A stretch of DNA of 64,000 nucleotides, taken from positions 310,001 through 374,000 of the forward strand of contig NZ_MBTF01000034.1 of the NCBI RefSeq assembly GCF_002013915.1. The letters are read 5' to 3'. Position numbers and translations under genes: made by a program. Position 1 is the stretch's first letter. The number at the start of each line of letters is the position of its first letter. This DNA is from Mucilaginibacter pedocola (lineage in GTDB: Bacteria; Bacteroidota; Bacteroidia; Sphingobacteriales; Sphingobacteriaceae). This document shows, in pieces, positions 1 through 8,793 of this stretch. The notes below the pieces were generated by a model. That model searched no databases and was not told the origin of the DNA. It saw only the letters and a list, made by a program, of their open reading frames with translations.

Positions 1-106
1 TTTCCTGATCAACTTGGTAAGGGTTTGCTTTGGTTGATAAACTTAGAAATTTTGGCTGACATAAATCAATTATGTAGCCACTTTGTTAGAATAGAAACCA
101 ATAACC

Positions 107-580
107 ATGGACGAGCAGCATAAAATACTGATAACCGAACTGATAAAACTCATAGAAGGCGGCGGCGCGCACGCTACGCTAGAAGACGCCCTGAAAGATA
201 TACCTGCCGAACACCGCGGCGTAAAGCCGCATAACTTGCCCTATAGCATATGGCAATTGGCCGAACATATACGCATTGCGCAATGGGATATGCTGGAGTT
301 TAGCAAAGATGGCAGCCACGAATCGCCAAACTGGCCCGATGATTACTGGCCAAAAGAAAGCGAACCAAAAGACGATGAGGCATGGGAAAGAACCATTGAA
401 CAAATATTTGCCGACCGCGCCGCTTTTCTGGAGCTTTTAAAAAGCGAAGATATCTACAAACCTATCCCCCACGGCACGGGCCAAAACATCCTCCGCGAAG
501 CTTTACAAATTGCCGACCATAACGCCTACCACACCGCCGAGATCATATTATTGCGGAGGTTGCTGGGGATATGGAAGTAG
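107..580 (+). CDS. DinB family protein
   Basis: The 157-residue product has the pattern of a DinB/YfiT-like four-helix bundle. The likely metal-binding triad is His54 in LAEH and His138 plus His142 in DHNAYH near the C-terminus. Members of this superfamily include thiol-dependent transferases and many proteins of unknown role; none of the sequence features here gives a substrate. The ATG at 107 sits in CCATGG and no signal peptide is visible, so the protein is probably cytoplasmic. It stands alone, with a palindromic GC-rich repeat just after its stop and a convergent porin gene beyond. Family assignment is fairly firm; function is unknown. Confidence 0.8.
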   Translation: MDEQHKILITELIKLIEGGGAHATLEDALKDIPAEHRGVKPHNLPYSIWQLAEHIRIAQWDMLEFSKDGSHESPNWPDDYWPKESEPKDDEAWERTIEQIFADRAAFLELLKSEDIYKPIPHGTGQNILREALQIADHNAYHTAEIILLRRLLGIWK

Positions 581-589
581 TGTAGCGTC

Positions 590-669
590 GCCCCCTAACC
601 CCTTAAAGGGGGAATAGAATTTTAAGTGTTTATTTTTCAAAAGCTCCCCCTTCAGGGGGCTGGGGGGCT
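590..669. repeat. Imperfect palindromic G/C-tract repeat (copy 1)
   Basis: Left arm about 590-613 and right arm about 644-669 are imperfect reverse complements built from runs of C and G. It lies between the convergent DinB and porin genes and could act as a bidirectional terminator. A related copy occurs at 33219-33357, so it is a dispersed element and not a one-off hairpin. Confidence 0.7.
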
Positions 670-678
670 TGGCTCCTA

Positions 679-2784
679 TTAATTATAAAACGTCCAGGCC
701 ACGCCTAATTTTAATACTGCATCCAGTTGCGGGTAGCGGTTCACGGTATAAAAACCTTTGCTGAACAGGCCCTGGTTGGCGTAATCGTACTGGAGGAAGA
801 TATTGGTACGCTGTAGCGTTGCTTTAAAAAACACGCTGGCTACAGGGTACGAAGTGAACGTTACATTGGCTCCGTTGTAAAATTGCCCGAGGCCAACGGC
901 GTATGAGGGTGCTGTGTAAGCCGTGTTATACCTAACGCTTATACCGTATTGCGATTTCAGTACGTCGAACAGCGTTGAGCCATGATAAAGGCTGCTGTAT
1001 GTATAAACTTCGGGGGTACGCAGCAGGGCCAGGTTGTCTGACTTTTGATAAACTACATAGTTATCAAAATGGAATTTGCGCCAGGTAAGGTTTTTGCCCA
1101 CGCTTAGCTTCAGCATATTAATAGCGCTGCCAAATTGCATGGGCGCAGCATCTATACCGCCATTGCTTGCCGAAAAGTACAGATAATCGTTTATCAGGAA
1201 ATACTCGGCCTTCAGGTCGAGTTTCAACACATCATTCACGTAGTTGAACGATAGGTTGGTAATTTTCTGCTTATTGAAACCGGGATGAAAAATATAGTGG
1301 TTACTGATCCAATCGGTATACATCAGCCCCGGCGAACTACTTTGTTGGTACGCCCCTAACACTATCCTGCCCGCCTTTTGTCCGCCTGCAAGGGTAAGTT
1401 TTACATCATAAAGCAAATCGCCAAAGTTGCGACCCTGTACAATTTGCCTAATGTCGCCATCAAGGTTTATACGGTCGCTAAAGCGGTAGCCAAGGCGCGC
1501 CTTTAAGGTAATGTTCTGGAAGTTCTCGTTTTGCATCCTCACTTGCTTCATTACCTTACGCCCAAACTCGTTCAGCACGGTATCGCTTACATACTGGCTA
1601 TACTTATAATAATCCTGAACCAGCCCTACGTCAAGCTTCAATTCGTTTTTGATCATTTTTACCGATTTACCGCGCAGGTAAAAACTGTACGAAAAATCGT
1701 TTTGTAAATGGAACACACTCAGCGAATCGCGTGAGCGGGCAGCACTGAAAAAATAATCAGGGAAAACGCCGTAAGTATCCTGATCGTTCTGCAGGTATTC
1801 GTAGCGGCGGGTATTGTAGTACAGCGTGTACGATACACGCTGCGTTGGTAATACACTGGTGCTGCCGGTAGCCTTTTTGGCGGTATCAATATGCCCTATG
1901 TAGTAAAACTGTTTAACGTATATGCCGGTGTTTTTCCACGATGTGTAGCTGCTGGGCAACTTAACTGGGAGCGTGCTTTTGCCAAACGTTGCAGAGGAGA
2001 AGGCATCATCTTCTAACAGCCCTCCCGTCTCGGGTGCTTTAAGGTTGTTCACCAATATGTTGCCCAATAAGTTATACCTGTGGTTTACCGAGTGGTACCA
2101 GGTAAAAAAGCCCCCATTCATACCCGCCACGTTTTGCCGTAGTATGTTGTTATAACTGTAGTACCCCCGCGAGCCATTAAAGTTGAGCATAAAACCCACA
2201 TTCCAGTTTGGTTTTACGTTTTGGGTATGCAGGGCCTTAAAGTATTGCTCGCGCGTACTGCCCAGCGTGTTATATAAGGATAGCAAGGTGTAAGGCGCAC
2301 GGGCATTAAAATAGTTAATATCCTGCGGGTTTATTAAATAGGCATCAAGCGCATGCATGCTTTCATCGAACCCGATGGTTTTGCGCGGGTTGAAAAGCAA
2401 ATCGCGCTGCGAAGTACCCAGGTAGCCTAAATGGATTTTAGGGTTACGCGGCTGGTTTAGCGGGCTGTAGTTCTCAAAGTTAACCAAACCGGTATCCAGC
2501 GGAAAAAGCTGTGTGCTATCGCTCAGCAAGCGCTCGCTGGTTACCTTGATGAATTTTGAGTTAAACTCTATGGAGTCTTTATTACGCGCCTGCCGTGCAC
2601 GTATCGAATCGATATTATTGGCATCGCCGGGGCGGCCAGTTCTGCCACGGCTACTGGTGTCGCGGCTATAAACCGGTTCGCGAGTTTGCTGCCCGGGATA
2701 AGTAGATGGCACCTGCGCAAAAACCGTTTGCACGGCCGCGCAAAACAACAATAGTAATAATATGTACTTCAGCTTTGCTGCCAT
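679..2784 (-). CDS. Putative outer-membrane porin
   Basis: The 701-residue product starts with a clear signal peptide (hydrophobic core LLLLLFCAA, cleavage after VFAQ) and continues as a long, aromatic-rich, alternating-pattern sequence ending in ...VAWTFYN, as expected for a beta-barrel with a C-terminal aromatic residue. Length and composition fit the Bacteroidota putative porin family (Porin_10 type). An Arg/Asp/Ser-rich stretch follows the signal peptide and precedes the barrel. Its ATG overlaps the stop of the upstream purine nucleoside phosphorylase by one base (TAATG), so the two are translationally coupled, in an lpxK-punA-porin order. Substrate is unknown; general diffusion is an inference. 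Confidence 0.8.
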   Translation of the reverse strand: MAAKLKYILLLLLFCAAVQTVFAQVPSTYPGQQTREPVYSRDTSSRGRTGRPGDANNIDSIRARQARNKDSIEFNSKFIKVTSERLLSDSTQLFPLDTGLVNFENYSPLNQPRNPKIHLGYLGTSQRDLLFNPRKTIGFDESMHALDAYLINPQDINYFNARAPYTLLSLYNTLGSTREQYFKALHTQNVKPNWNVGFMLNFNGSRGYYSYNNILRQNVAGMNGGFFTWYHSVNHRYNLLGNILVNNLKAPETGGLLEDDAFSSATFGKSTLPVKLPSSYTSWKNTGIYVKQFYYIGHIDTAKKATGSTSVLPTQRVSYTLYYNTRRYEYLQNDQDTYGVFPDYFFSAARSRDSLSVFHLQNDFSYSFYLRGKSVKMIKNELKLDVGLVQDYYKYSQYVSDTVLNEFGRKVMKQVRMQNENFQNITLKARLGYRFSDRINLDGDIRQIVQGRNFGDLLYDVKLTLAGGQKAGRIVLGAYQQSSSPGLMYTDWISNHYIFHPGFNKQKITNLSFNYVNDVLKLDLKAEYFLINDYLYFSASNGGIDAAPMQFGSAINMLKLSVGKNLTWRKFHFDNYVVYQKSDNLALLRTPEVYTYSSLYHGSTLFDVLKSQYGISVRYNTAYTAPSYAVGLGQFYNGANVTFTSYPVASVFFKATLQRTNIFLQYDYANQGLFSKGFYTVNRYPQLDAVLKLGVAWTFYN

Positions 2785-3599
2785 TAAAGCCCTGCAATAA
2801 GTTCTTTTAATATCTGTGTCAATTTAGGCTCGGCCTCGGTAGCGGTAGCCAATATCTCTTCCAGCGAAACGGGTTTCAATTCTTCGGGGAAACCTTCGTC
2901 GGTTAATACCGATATCGCAAAAACCGGCAAGCCCATGTGGTTAGCCACAATAACCTCGGGCACGGTACTCATACCTACCGCATCGCCGCCAATAATGCGC
3001 AGGTAACGGTATTCGGCCTTAGTTTCCAGGTTAGGGCCGGTAACCGCAACGTAAACGCCTTTGTGGCAGTTAATGTTGTTAGCGGCTGCTATTTTTAAGG
3101 CTTTATTGATCAGGACGCGTTTGTATGGTTCGCTCATATCCGGGAAGCGCGGGCCCATATCTGAGTCGTTGCGGCCGGTAAGCGGGTTCATGGGTTGCAG
3201 GTTTATATGGTCTTCTATCACCATCAGGTCGCCTTTTTTAAAGGCGGGGTTAAGCGAACCGCTGGCGTTTGATACGAAGAGCGTTTTAATACCCAGCAAT
3301 TTCATCACCCTAACCGGCAAAGTTATCTGCTGCATGCTGTAGCCTTCGTAATAGTGCAGGCGCCCTTGCATGGCTACCACTTTTTTGCCTGCCAGCGTAC
3401 CAAATATCAATTTACCCGAGTGGAACTCCAACGTAGAGATAGGAAAATCGGGGATATTGCTGTACATCAGCTGTTTTTCCACCTCAATTTCGTTCACTAA
3501 GCCACCAAGGCCGGTGCCTAAAATAATGCCTACCTCAGGTTCGAAATCGCCAATGCGCGATTTGATATATTTTGTGCTATTCTGAATACTTTCTAACAT
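2784..3599 (-). CDS. punA: Purine-nucleoside phosphorylase
   Basis: Cytoplasmic enzyme that splits purine nucleosides with phosphate to base and ribose 1-phosphate (purine salvage). The 271-residue protein matches the trimeric PNP family: GIILGTGLGG phosphate loop near the N-terminus, FHSGKL, the MQGRLHYYEGYS segment, VSNASGSLNP, and the substrate-site stretch GPNLETKAEYR followed by DAVGMSTVPE. The longest frame begins at a TTG at 3605; the ATG at 3599 is preferred. The start overlaps the end of lpxK by 23 bases and the stop overlaps the porin start, so it is the middle gene of a tight three-gene unit. Confidence 0.93.
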   Translation of the reverse strand: MLESIQNSTKYIKSRIGDFEPEVGIILGTGLGGLVNEIEVEKQLMYSNIPDFPISTLEFHSGKLIFGTLAGKKVVAMQGRLHYYEGYSMQQITLPVRVMKLLGIKTLFVSNASGSLNPAFKKGDLMVIEDHINLQPMNPLTGRNDSDMGPRFPDMSEPYKRVLINKALKIAAANNINCHKGVYVAVTGPNLETKAEYRYLRIIGGDAVGMSTVPEVIVANHMGLPVFAISVLTDEGFPEELKPVSLEEILATATEAEPKLTQILKELIAGL

Positions 3600-4677
3600 G
3601 ATCAATTACTATTTTATTAAAAACTTCGCCTTCACCGTCCAAAAACTCCACCCCTATGGGCAGCACCAGTATGAACATCCTTGATACCTCGGGCAGCAAG
3701 CCGTGTAAGGCTAAACGTTGAGCATCCTTTTCTGTTGTGATGATCACTTTTTTTTGTGCTTTGCAGGCAGCAAATTCCGCAGCAAGTTTAGCGATATTTT
3801 TTAAGGTAAATTGGTGATGGTCGGGATAATTATGGTGGGTAATGCTATCGGTCAGCGTTGTGATATACTCTACCAGCGGAACAGGATTGGCGATACCCGT
3901 CAGTAAAAACACAGTTGTTTCGGCATCTATTTTATACCCTACCGGCCGCTGCTGCATATCGTGCAGGGGCAGGTAGTTTATGGTGCTGAAAAACAGGGGT
4001 TGGTTGCCATTCGGTTTTACGCGGTAATAGCATTTAGTTTTCTCCTCTTCGGATAGTGCCTGCGGGCATTTGGTTACCACCATAACATCAGCCCGCCACT
4101 TGCCGCTGAAGGGCTCGCGTAGGTTACCTGCCGGGAGCAGTAAATGAGCATCGAAAAGTTTATTATAGTCGAATAGCAAAATGCTTAACCCAGGTCTCAG
4201 TGCCCGGTGCTGGTAGGCATCATCCAAAACAATAACGTCGCCCGCGTGTGTAGATATTTCCGTTGCGGATTCCCTGTATTCTGAAAGGCTTTGCAACGAA
4301 CGCAGCTTCTCTACCCCTGCTACCCTATCCTCACACACGGACACGGTAACATCCGGAAATTTGTGTTTGAACTGTGCGGGTTCGTCGCCTATTTCGGCGG
4401 CGGTAGTTGTTGTAGTGGCCAACAAAAAACCTTTAGTACTGCGGCCATAACCGCGGCTGAGTGTTGCCACGCAGTAGTCTTTCTTCAGTAAACGCAGCAG
4501 GTATTCAGTCATAGGGCTTTTGCCTGCGCCGCCTACTTCCAGGTTACCTACCGCTATTACAGGCATATCAAAAGCCGTGCTTTTAAACAACCCTGCATCG
4601 TAAAACCAATTGCGCAACAGCACCACCAAGCCATACAGCAAAGAAAACGGAAATAATGCCCGGCGCAGGTACTTCAT
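3577..4677 (-). CDS. lpxK: Tetraacyldisaccharide 4'-kinase (LpxK)
   Basis: Inner-membrane-associated kinase of lipid A synthesis that phosphorylates the 4' position of the tetraacyl disaccharide. The 366-residue length is normal. An N-terminal hydrophobic helix (residues about 9-22) is followed by the modified P-loop NLEVGGAGKSP at residues 45-55; LSRGYGR and VIVLDDAYQHR also match the family. It is first in the lpxK-punA-porin unit. A near-consensus minus-7 box (TATCTTTA, minus strand, 4686-4693) sits just upstream of the ATG, so the transcript may have a very short leader. Confidence 0.93.
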   Translation of the reverse strand: MKYLRRALFPFSLLYGLVVLLRNWFYDAGLFKSTAFDMPVIAVGNLEVGGAGKSPMTEYLLRLLKKDYCVATLSRGYGRSTKGFLLATTTTTAAEIGDEPAQFKHKFPDVTVSVCEDRVAGVEKLRSLQSLSEYRESATEISTHAGDVIVLDDAYQHRALRPGLSILLFDYNKLFDAHLLLPAGNLREPFSGKWRADVMVVTKCPQALSEEEKTKCYYRVKPNGNQPLFFSTINYLPLHDMQQRPVGYKIDAETTVFLLTGIANPVPLVEYITTLTDSITHHNYPDHHQFTLKNIAKLAAEFAACKAQKKVIITTEKDAQRLALHGLLPEVSRMFILVLPIGVEFLDGEGEVFNKIVIDHVRKYSE

Positions 4678-4712
4678 AGAGGTTGTAAAGATAGGGAATT
4701 GAGCGCAGGGGT

Positions 4713-4904
4713 TTATGAAGCCACGTTTAATAGCGCAATGACCTGTTCCTTAAAAACCGATGGAAAGTCTTCCAGAAATTCATCCAAAGTAACACCAGCT
4801 TCCAAGTGATCGAACCGGGATTCAACAGGCACACGTGTACCTGCGAAAACCGGTTGGCCGCTCAAAACTTCTGAATCAATGCTAATTACCTGGTTAATAT
4901 GCAT
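4713..4904 (-). CDS. DUF433 protein, antitoxin-like, orphan
   Basis: The 63-residue protein has the DUF433 core: ISIDSEVLSGQPVF, GTRVPV, LEAGVTLDEFLEDFP and a final short helix. DUF433 proteins are VapB-like DNA-binding antitoxins that usually precede a DUF5615 PIN-like toxin. Here the next gene downstream, 35 bases away, is lpxK and no PIN-like ORF is visible, so it appears to be an orphan. The longest frame starts at a TTG (4910); the ATG at 4904 gives a better start, because a perfect minus-7 box TAAATTTG (4908-4915, minus strand) overlaps the TTG. Confidence 0.8.
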   Translation of the reverse strand: MHINQVISIDSEVLSGQPVFAGTRVPVESRFDHLEAGVTLDEFLEDFPSVFKEQVIALLNVAS

Positions 4905-4974
4905 ATCCAAATTTACACAATTTATTCAAATACTGTTTTTGCTATAGAGATAGCGAGTATAAATAGCTTAGAAA

Positions 4975-6684
4975 CTACTTCTTTACCACTTCTTTCCCCA
5001 CCACACTATGCTTATATCCATAAACTGCATATATCACCAGCCCTATAAGCAGCCAGGCCAAAAAGCGTATCCAGCTTTGGTAGGTAAGCTCCGTCATGAG
5101 GTAGAAACAACTCAGCAGGCCCAATACAGGTATCAGCGATAATTGCTTCACTACGGCAGCTACGGTTAAACCTGCCGATAGCAGTATGAACAGGAAGAAA
5201 GGGAATTTCTCGTGAACGTTCTCGCCGGCTAATATGGTATGGAAAGTACCCCAAAACAGGTAAATGATGGCAGCGAAAACTATTGGCGCTATGTAGCGGG
5301 CGTTAACGTAAGGCAAATGGAATTTCCCCTGCACAGCGGCTTCGCGAGGCATTAGCAAAACACCGCCGCATACCAGCACAAAGGCAAACAAGGTGCCTAT
5401 ACTGGTTAAGTCGGTTACCTCGGTAAGGTTCATAAATAGGGCAGGCACAGCCACCACAAAACCAGTTACAATAGTAGCGAACGATGGCGTACGGAATTTA
5501 GGGTGTATCCGCGAAAAAGCCTTAGGCAGCAAACCATCGCGGCTCATGCTCATCCAGATACGCGGCTGGCCCAACTGGAATATCAACAATACACTGGCCG
5601 TGGCAATTACGGCACTTACCGATATTACATAGCTGATATTTTTCAAACCAACTTTAGCAAATACAAAGGCCAATGGGTCGCCCACTTGCAGGTCTTTGTA
5701 GCTTACCATACCTGTTAACACCAACGATATCAGGATGTACAGAACCGTACAGATCACCAATGAATAGATCATGCCGCGCGGCAGATCCTTCTGCGGGTTT
5801 TGGCATTCTTCGGCTGTGGTTGATATCGCATCGAAACCAATGTAAGCAAAGAACACGCCCGAAACACCCTTCATTACGCCCTGAAAACCGTTTGGCATAA
5901 ATGGATGCCAGTTGGCCGGGGTTACATAAAAGAAACCTATTGCGATAACGGCAATTACAATAAGCACCTTTAAAACTACCATGGCGTTGGTAGCCTTTTT
6001 TGTTTCGCGGATGCCCACGTACACCAAATAGGTGATGATGATAACAATAAGCAGCGCGGGCAGATTAGCTATAAATTTAATATCGCCAATACCCGGTGCA
6101 TTTGCCCAAGCGGCAGCGGCCGCTTTCATCCCATCGGTTATTTCGGCGGTTTTTCCGGCTGCAGTTAACTCAGCAATGGAGCTATGTGCCCTAAAGGCCG
6201 AAAAATAATCTAAGGTAAGATACTCGGGGACGTGGATGTGGAAGCCTTCTAAAAGGTTCACGAAATAGGTGCTCCAGGATATTGCTACAGCAATGTTGCC
6301 GATGGCATATTCCATCAATAGGTCCCAACCTATTATCCAGGCTATCAATTCACCGAATGATGCATAAGCATAAGTATAGGCGCTGCCCGCTACTGGTATG
6401 CGCGATGCAAATTCGGCATAACAAAGTGCGGAAAAACCACAGGTAATGGCCGTAATAACGAACAGGATAGAAACGCCGGGGCCACCGTAAAACGATGCTT
6501 CGCCTATGGTAGAGAATATACCCGCGCCAACTACGGCGGCTATACCCATCAGGGTAAGGTCTTTTACATTAAGTTCTTTTTGGAGCTGTGATGCGCTGCC
6601 GGGGTGTTCCGAATCGCTGAAACCACATTCAACATCGGATAAAATTTTGGCTACAGACTTTTTGCGAAAGATGCTTTTCGACAT
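4975..6684 (-). CDS. APC family amino acid permease
   Basis: Integral membrane transporter of 569 residues with 12 to 14 hydrophobic segments. The first transmembrane region carries the APC signature GIAAVVGAGIFSTIG, followed by YAEFASRIPVAGSAYTYAY. Its layout resembles the cationic amino acid transporter (CAT/YfnA) group: a long soluble N-terminus and two extra C-terminal helices. Substrate cannot be read from sequence; cationic or neutral amino acids are plausible. Monocistronic by position, divergent from the PAP2 gene. Confidence 0.87.
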   Translation of the reverse strand: MSKSIFRKKSVAKILSDVECGFSDSEHPGSASQLQKELNVKDLTLMGIAAVVGAGIFSTIGEASFYGGPGVSILFVITAITCGFSALCYAEFASRIPVAGSAYTYAYASFGELIAWIIGWDLLMEYAIGNIAVAISWSTYFVNLLEGFHIHVPEYLTLDYFSAFRAHSSIAELTAAGKTAEITDGMKAAAAAWANAPGIGDIKFIANLPALLIVIIITYLVYVGIRETKKATNAMVVLKVLIVIAVIAIGFFYVTPANWHPFMPNGFQGVMKGVSGVFFAYIGFDAISTTAEECQNPQKDLPRGMIYSLVICTVLYILISLVLTGMVSYKDLQVGDPLAFVFAKVGLKNISYVISVSAVIATASVLLIFQLGQPRIWMSMSRDGLLPKAFSRIHPKFRTPSFATIVTGFVVAVPALFMNLTEVTDLTSIGTLFAFVLVCGGVLLMPREAAVQGKFHLPYVNARYIAPIVFAAIIYLFWGTFHTILAGENVHEKFPFFLFILLSAGLTVAAVVKQLSLIPVLGLLSCFYLMTELTYQSWIRFLAWLLIGLVIYAVYGYKHSVVGKEVVKK

Positions 6685-6730
6685 TTTTTAAGATCAGTTT
6701 TTTGTTCGTCATACCAAACATAACCATTTT

Positions 6731-6761
6731 TTTGCATTGAAAAACTATATGCGTTACTTTG
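6731..6761 (+). promoter_or_regulatory. Bacteroidota-type promoter of the PAP2 gene
   Basis: TTTG at 6731-6734 is followed after 20 nt by TACTTTG at 6755-6761, close to the TTTG/TAnnTTTG consensus but one base short inside the second box. The ATG lies only 6 nt after the box, so the mRNA would be nearly leaderless. Confidence 0.55.
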
Positions 6762-6767
6762 TGGGCA

Positions 6768-7436
6768 ATGAAAACAGGCGTTAGGGAGGTTTTATTCAGG
6801 ATACGTTACTTTTTAATACCCTACCTTGTAGTTTTAAGCGGCTGTTTGATCATTAAACTACTTTATACCCGCCGCGAGATATATTTTACGGTAAACGCGG
6901 CTTACTATAAGCTCGGCGATATTTTAGCCCCTTACGTAACCGACCTCGGCGACGGGCTCACCATCATCATTATTGCTGCCGTTATTGCATTATACAATTA
7001 CCGCAATGCATTTTTGTTAGCCAGCAGCTACCTGGTAACTTCCATATTTGCGCAAGGTATTAAGTACGCCGTATACAGCCCGCGCCCAAGGATTTACTTC
7101 GAGAACGAATTAAACAAGATACATTTTGTGAAAGATGTATACATAGTTGGTGGCATACAAAGCTTCCCTTCCGGGCATACGGTAACGGCTTTTTCGGCAG
7201 CTGTTGTACTAACCTATCTTATCAAAAACAAAATGTGGGGAACGGTTTTGTTGGTGGTTGCTATGCTGGTGGGTTACTCGCGCATGTATTTAAGCCAGCA
7301 TTTTTTTGAGGATGTTACAGCCGGCTCGGCAATCGGGGCTTTTGTTACTATACTATGGTTAGGGTTTATAGATAGTAAACAATTTATAAAAGCCCCCCGT
7401 TGGCACAGGGGGCTTTTGAAGCGTCACGAAGATTAG
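6768..7436 (+). CDS. PAP2 family phosphatase
   Basis: The 222-residue membrane protein has about five or six hydrophobic segments and the three PAP2 motifs: KYAVYSPRPR (motif 1, KxxxxxxRP), SFPSGHT (motif 2) and SRMYLSQHFFEDV (motif 3, SRxxxxxHxxxD). These enzymes remove phosphate from lipid phosphates such as undecaprenyl diphosphate or phosphatidic acid on the periplasmic face; which one is not clear. The longest frame starts at a TTG inside the minus-7 box; the ATG at 6768 is chosen. Its stop overlaps the stop region of the convergent gene (7433-7436), and a terminator hairpin lies within its last codons. Confidence 0.88.
   Translation: MKTGVREVLFRIRYFLIPYLVVLSGCLIIKLLYTRREIYFTVNAAYYKLGDILAPYVTDLGDGLTIIIIAAVIALYNYRNAFLLASSYLVTSIFAQGIKYAVYSPRPRIYFENELNKIHFVKDVYIVGGIQSFPSGHTVTAFSAAVVLTYLIKNKMWGTVLLVVAMLVGYSRMYLSQHFFEDVTAGSAIGAFVTILWLGFIDSKQFIKAPRWHRGLLKRHED
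7388..7417. terminator. Bidirectional terminator inside the PAP2 3' end
   Basis: A perfect 10-bp stem (AAAAGCCCCC at 7388-7397 with GGGGGCTTTT at 7408-7417) has an A run on one side and a T run on the other, so it can work on both strands. It lies within the last codons of the PAP2 gene because the two convergent genes overlap at their stops. Confidence 0.75.
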
Positions 7437-8092
7437 CTTTCTAACTGCTCTCTTAATTTTCTGTTACGACGGCTGATATAAAAGGCCATCGAACCAATAA
7501 CTATAACACCTACTACCACACCACCTATCAGGCCGGGCGAAATACCTTTTGCATCAGACAAGTATTGGTCGGTACGTTGTAACTCTGGCGAAACCTGTAT
7601 CGAACTTGCAAATGTCTTATACTCGTCCTTGATCAAATCGGCACGGTTTTGCTGGTAATAATACTCGAAAGTATAGGTAATATCCTGCGTGTATATCACT
7701 ATAAAATTACGCAGCTGTACACCGGCACCCTGGTCGGTAGACAAAGTAAACACTTTTGCTTTCAGGTGGCCAATGGTGGTGTCGCGTGCATTCAATGCAT
7801 CCGAACCTTCTGCCTGGCCTTTCACGCCTTTTATATAATCCTTCATTACATTATTCAGGTCGCGCTCTTTTTTAAGCGGTTTGTTATTGGCATTTGGCTG
7901 GCGTATAACCACCATGTAACCGATATTGGTTTTACCTGAGTATATCGATTGGCCCAGGGTATCTTTCTTTGTAAAGCCTTCAGGTAACGAAACCGTAACA
8001 GCGCTATCTATCTCTACAGGTTTGAAGGGAACCTGTGCAAAACCCGTTGCTGCCAACAGCATCAGGCTTAAACTCATCAGTATCTTTTTCAT
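7433..8092 (-). CDS. Secreted protein with C-terminal membrane anchor
   Basis: I do not recognise a named family. The 219-residue product has a signal peptide (MKKILMSLSLMLLAATGFAQ), a soluble periplasmic domain of about 165 residues and a C-terminal transmembrane helix (GLIGGVVVGVIVIGSMAFYI, near residues 188-207) followed by a basic cytoplasmic tail RRNRKLREQ. This gives a protein with its main domain outside the cytoplasm. The soluble part contains a repeated pattern of short beta-strands (for example FTKKDTLGQSIYSGKTNIGYMVVIRQ). Stops overlap with the convergent PAP2 gene. Confidence 0.75.
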   Translation of the reverse strand: MKKILMSLSLMLLAATGFAQVPFKPVEIDSAVTVSLPEGFTKKDTLGQSIYSGKTNIGYMVVIRQPNANNKPLKKERDLNNVMKDYIKGVKGQAEGSDALNARDTTIGHLKAKVFTLSTDQGAGVQLRNFIVIYTQDITYTFEYYYQQNRADLIKDEYKTFASSIQVSPELQRTDQYLSDAKGISPGLIGGVVVGVIVIGSMAFYISRRNRKLREQLES

Positions 8093-8226
8093 ATATTAAT
8101 TTAACCTTTTGTAAACAACAAAGGTTCAAAACCGTGCCAAATATGGGTTAGGTATTATAATATTTAAGTAAGAATATTCTGAAAAGCTATGGTAAAAACC
8201 TCATTTCTACGCCAAAAAAGAAGTTT

Positions 8227-8736
8227 TTACGCTTTTAACGCAGCCTTTACCTTAGAAAGCCGTGTCAATCTTGCTCGGTTGTATTGTTGTAGTAAAATAG
8301 GACAAATATTGTAGATAACATTAGCCACCAAAATAATTATGGCTATTGGTATCTTGCCGATAAAAAGGGCAAAGGCAGTAGTAAGCAAAAAGAAAACAAA
8401 GCACAAAAAGTGGTAACGCTCATACATTACAATAGTGCTGCTATAACCAATGGCGCTTTCCCGCCCTTTGATCACCCTTAATTGTTGCCGGGTGTTTTTA
8501 CTGATGCGCTTCACCAGGTCGCCGTTTTGTACAAATTTGCGGATGACCCGCACTCCCAGCTTTTCGTAGAATTTAGGGCTATTGCTTAATTGCAACAGCC
8601 GTGCTGGTATCAACAAGCTGATAATGCTAATGCTGCAAAAAATATAAAACCAGGTAGTAAGCCCTTCCGCGAACCAAAAGCCTATCACGGGGATGAAGCA
8701 TAATATGGTCCAGAAGAAGTTTACTGCCTGGTTCAT
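8227..8736 (-). CDS. Four-helix membrane protein, CrtO acyltransferase-like
   Basis: The 169-residue protein has four hydrophobic segments in two pairs, separated by a basic loop with FYEKLGVRVIRK and ending with NICPILLQQYNRARL. The FYEKLG and P-x-LLQ-x-YNRAR patterns resemble the glycosyl-4,4'-diaponeurosporenoate acyltransferase (CrtO) family of staphylococcal carotenoid synthesis. No other carotenoid gene is in the window, so a general membrane acyl-transfer role or no enzymatic role remains possible. A 33-nt palindrome lies just upstream of the start. Confidence 0.6.
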   Translation of the reverse strand: MNQAVNFFWTILCFIPVIGFWFAEGLTTWFYIFCSISIISLLIPARLLQLSNSPKFYEKLGVRVIRKFVQNGDLVKRISKNTRQQLRVIKGRESAIGYSSTIVMYERYHFLCFVFFLLTTAFALFIGKIPIAIIILVANVIYNICPILLQQYNRARLTRLSKVKAALKA

Positions 8737-8750
8737 GGGCGTTGCGGTAT

Positions 8751-8783
8751 AGATTTGACAACTTTTAAAAAGTTGTCAAATCT
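8751..8783. repeat. 33-nt perfect palindrome between two minus-strand genes
   Basis: Two 16-base arms (8751-8766 and 8768-8783) around a single central A. It lies 10 bases after the oligoendopeptidase stop and 14 bases before the start of the next gene; it could be a terminator or an operator. Confidence 0.75.
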
Positions 8784-8793
8784 GCAGCAGGTA

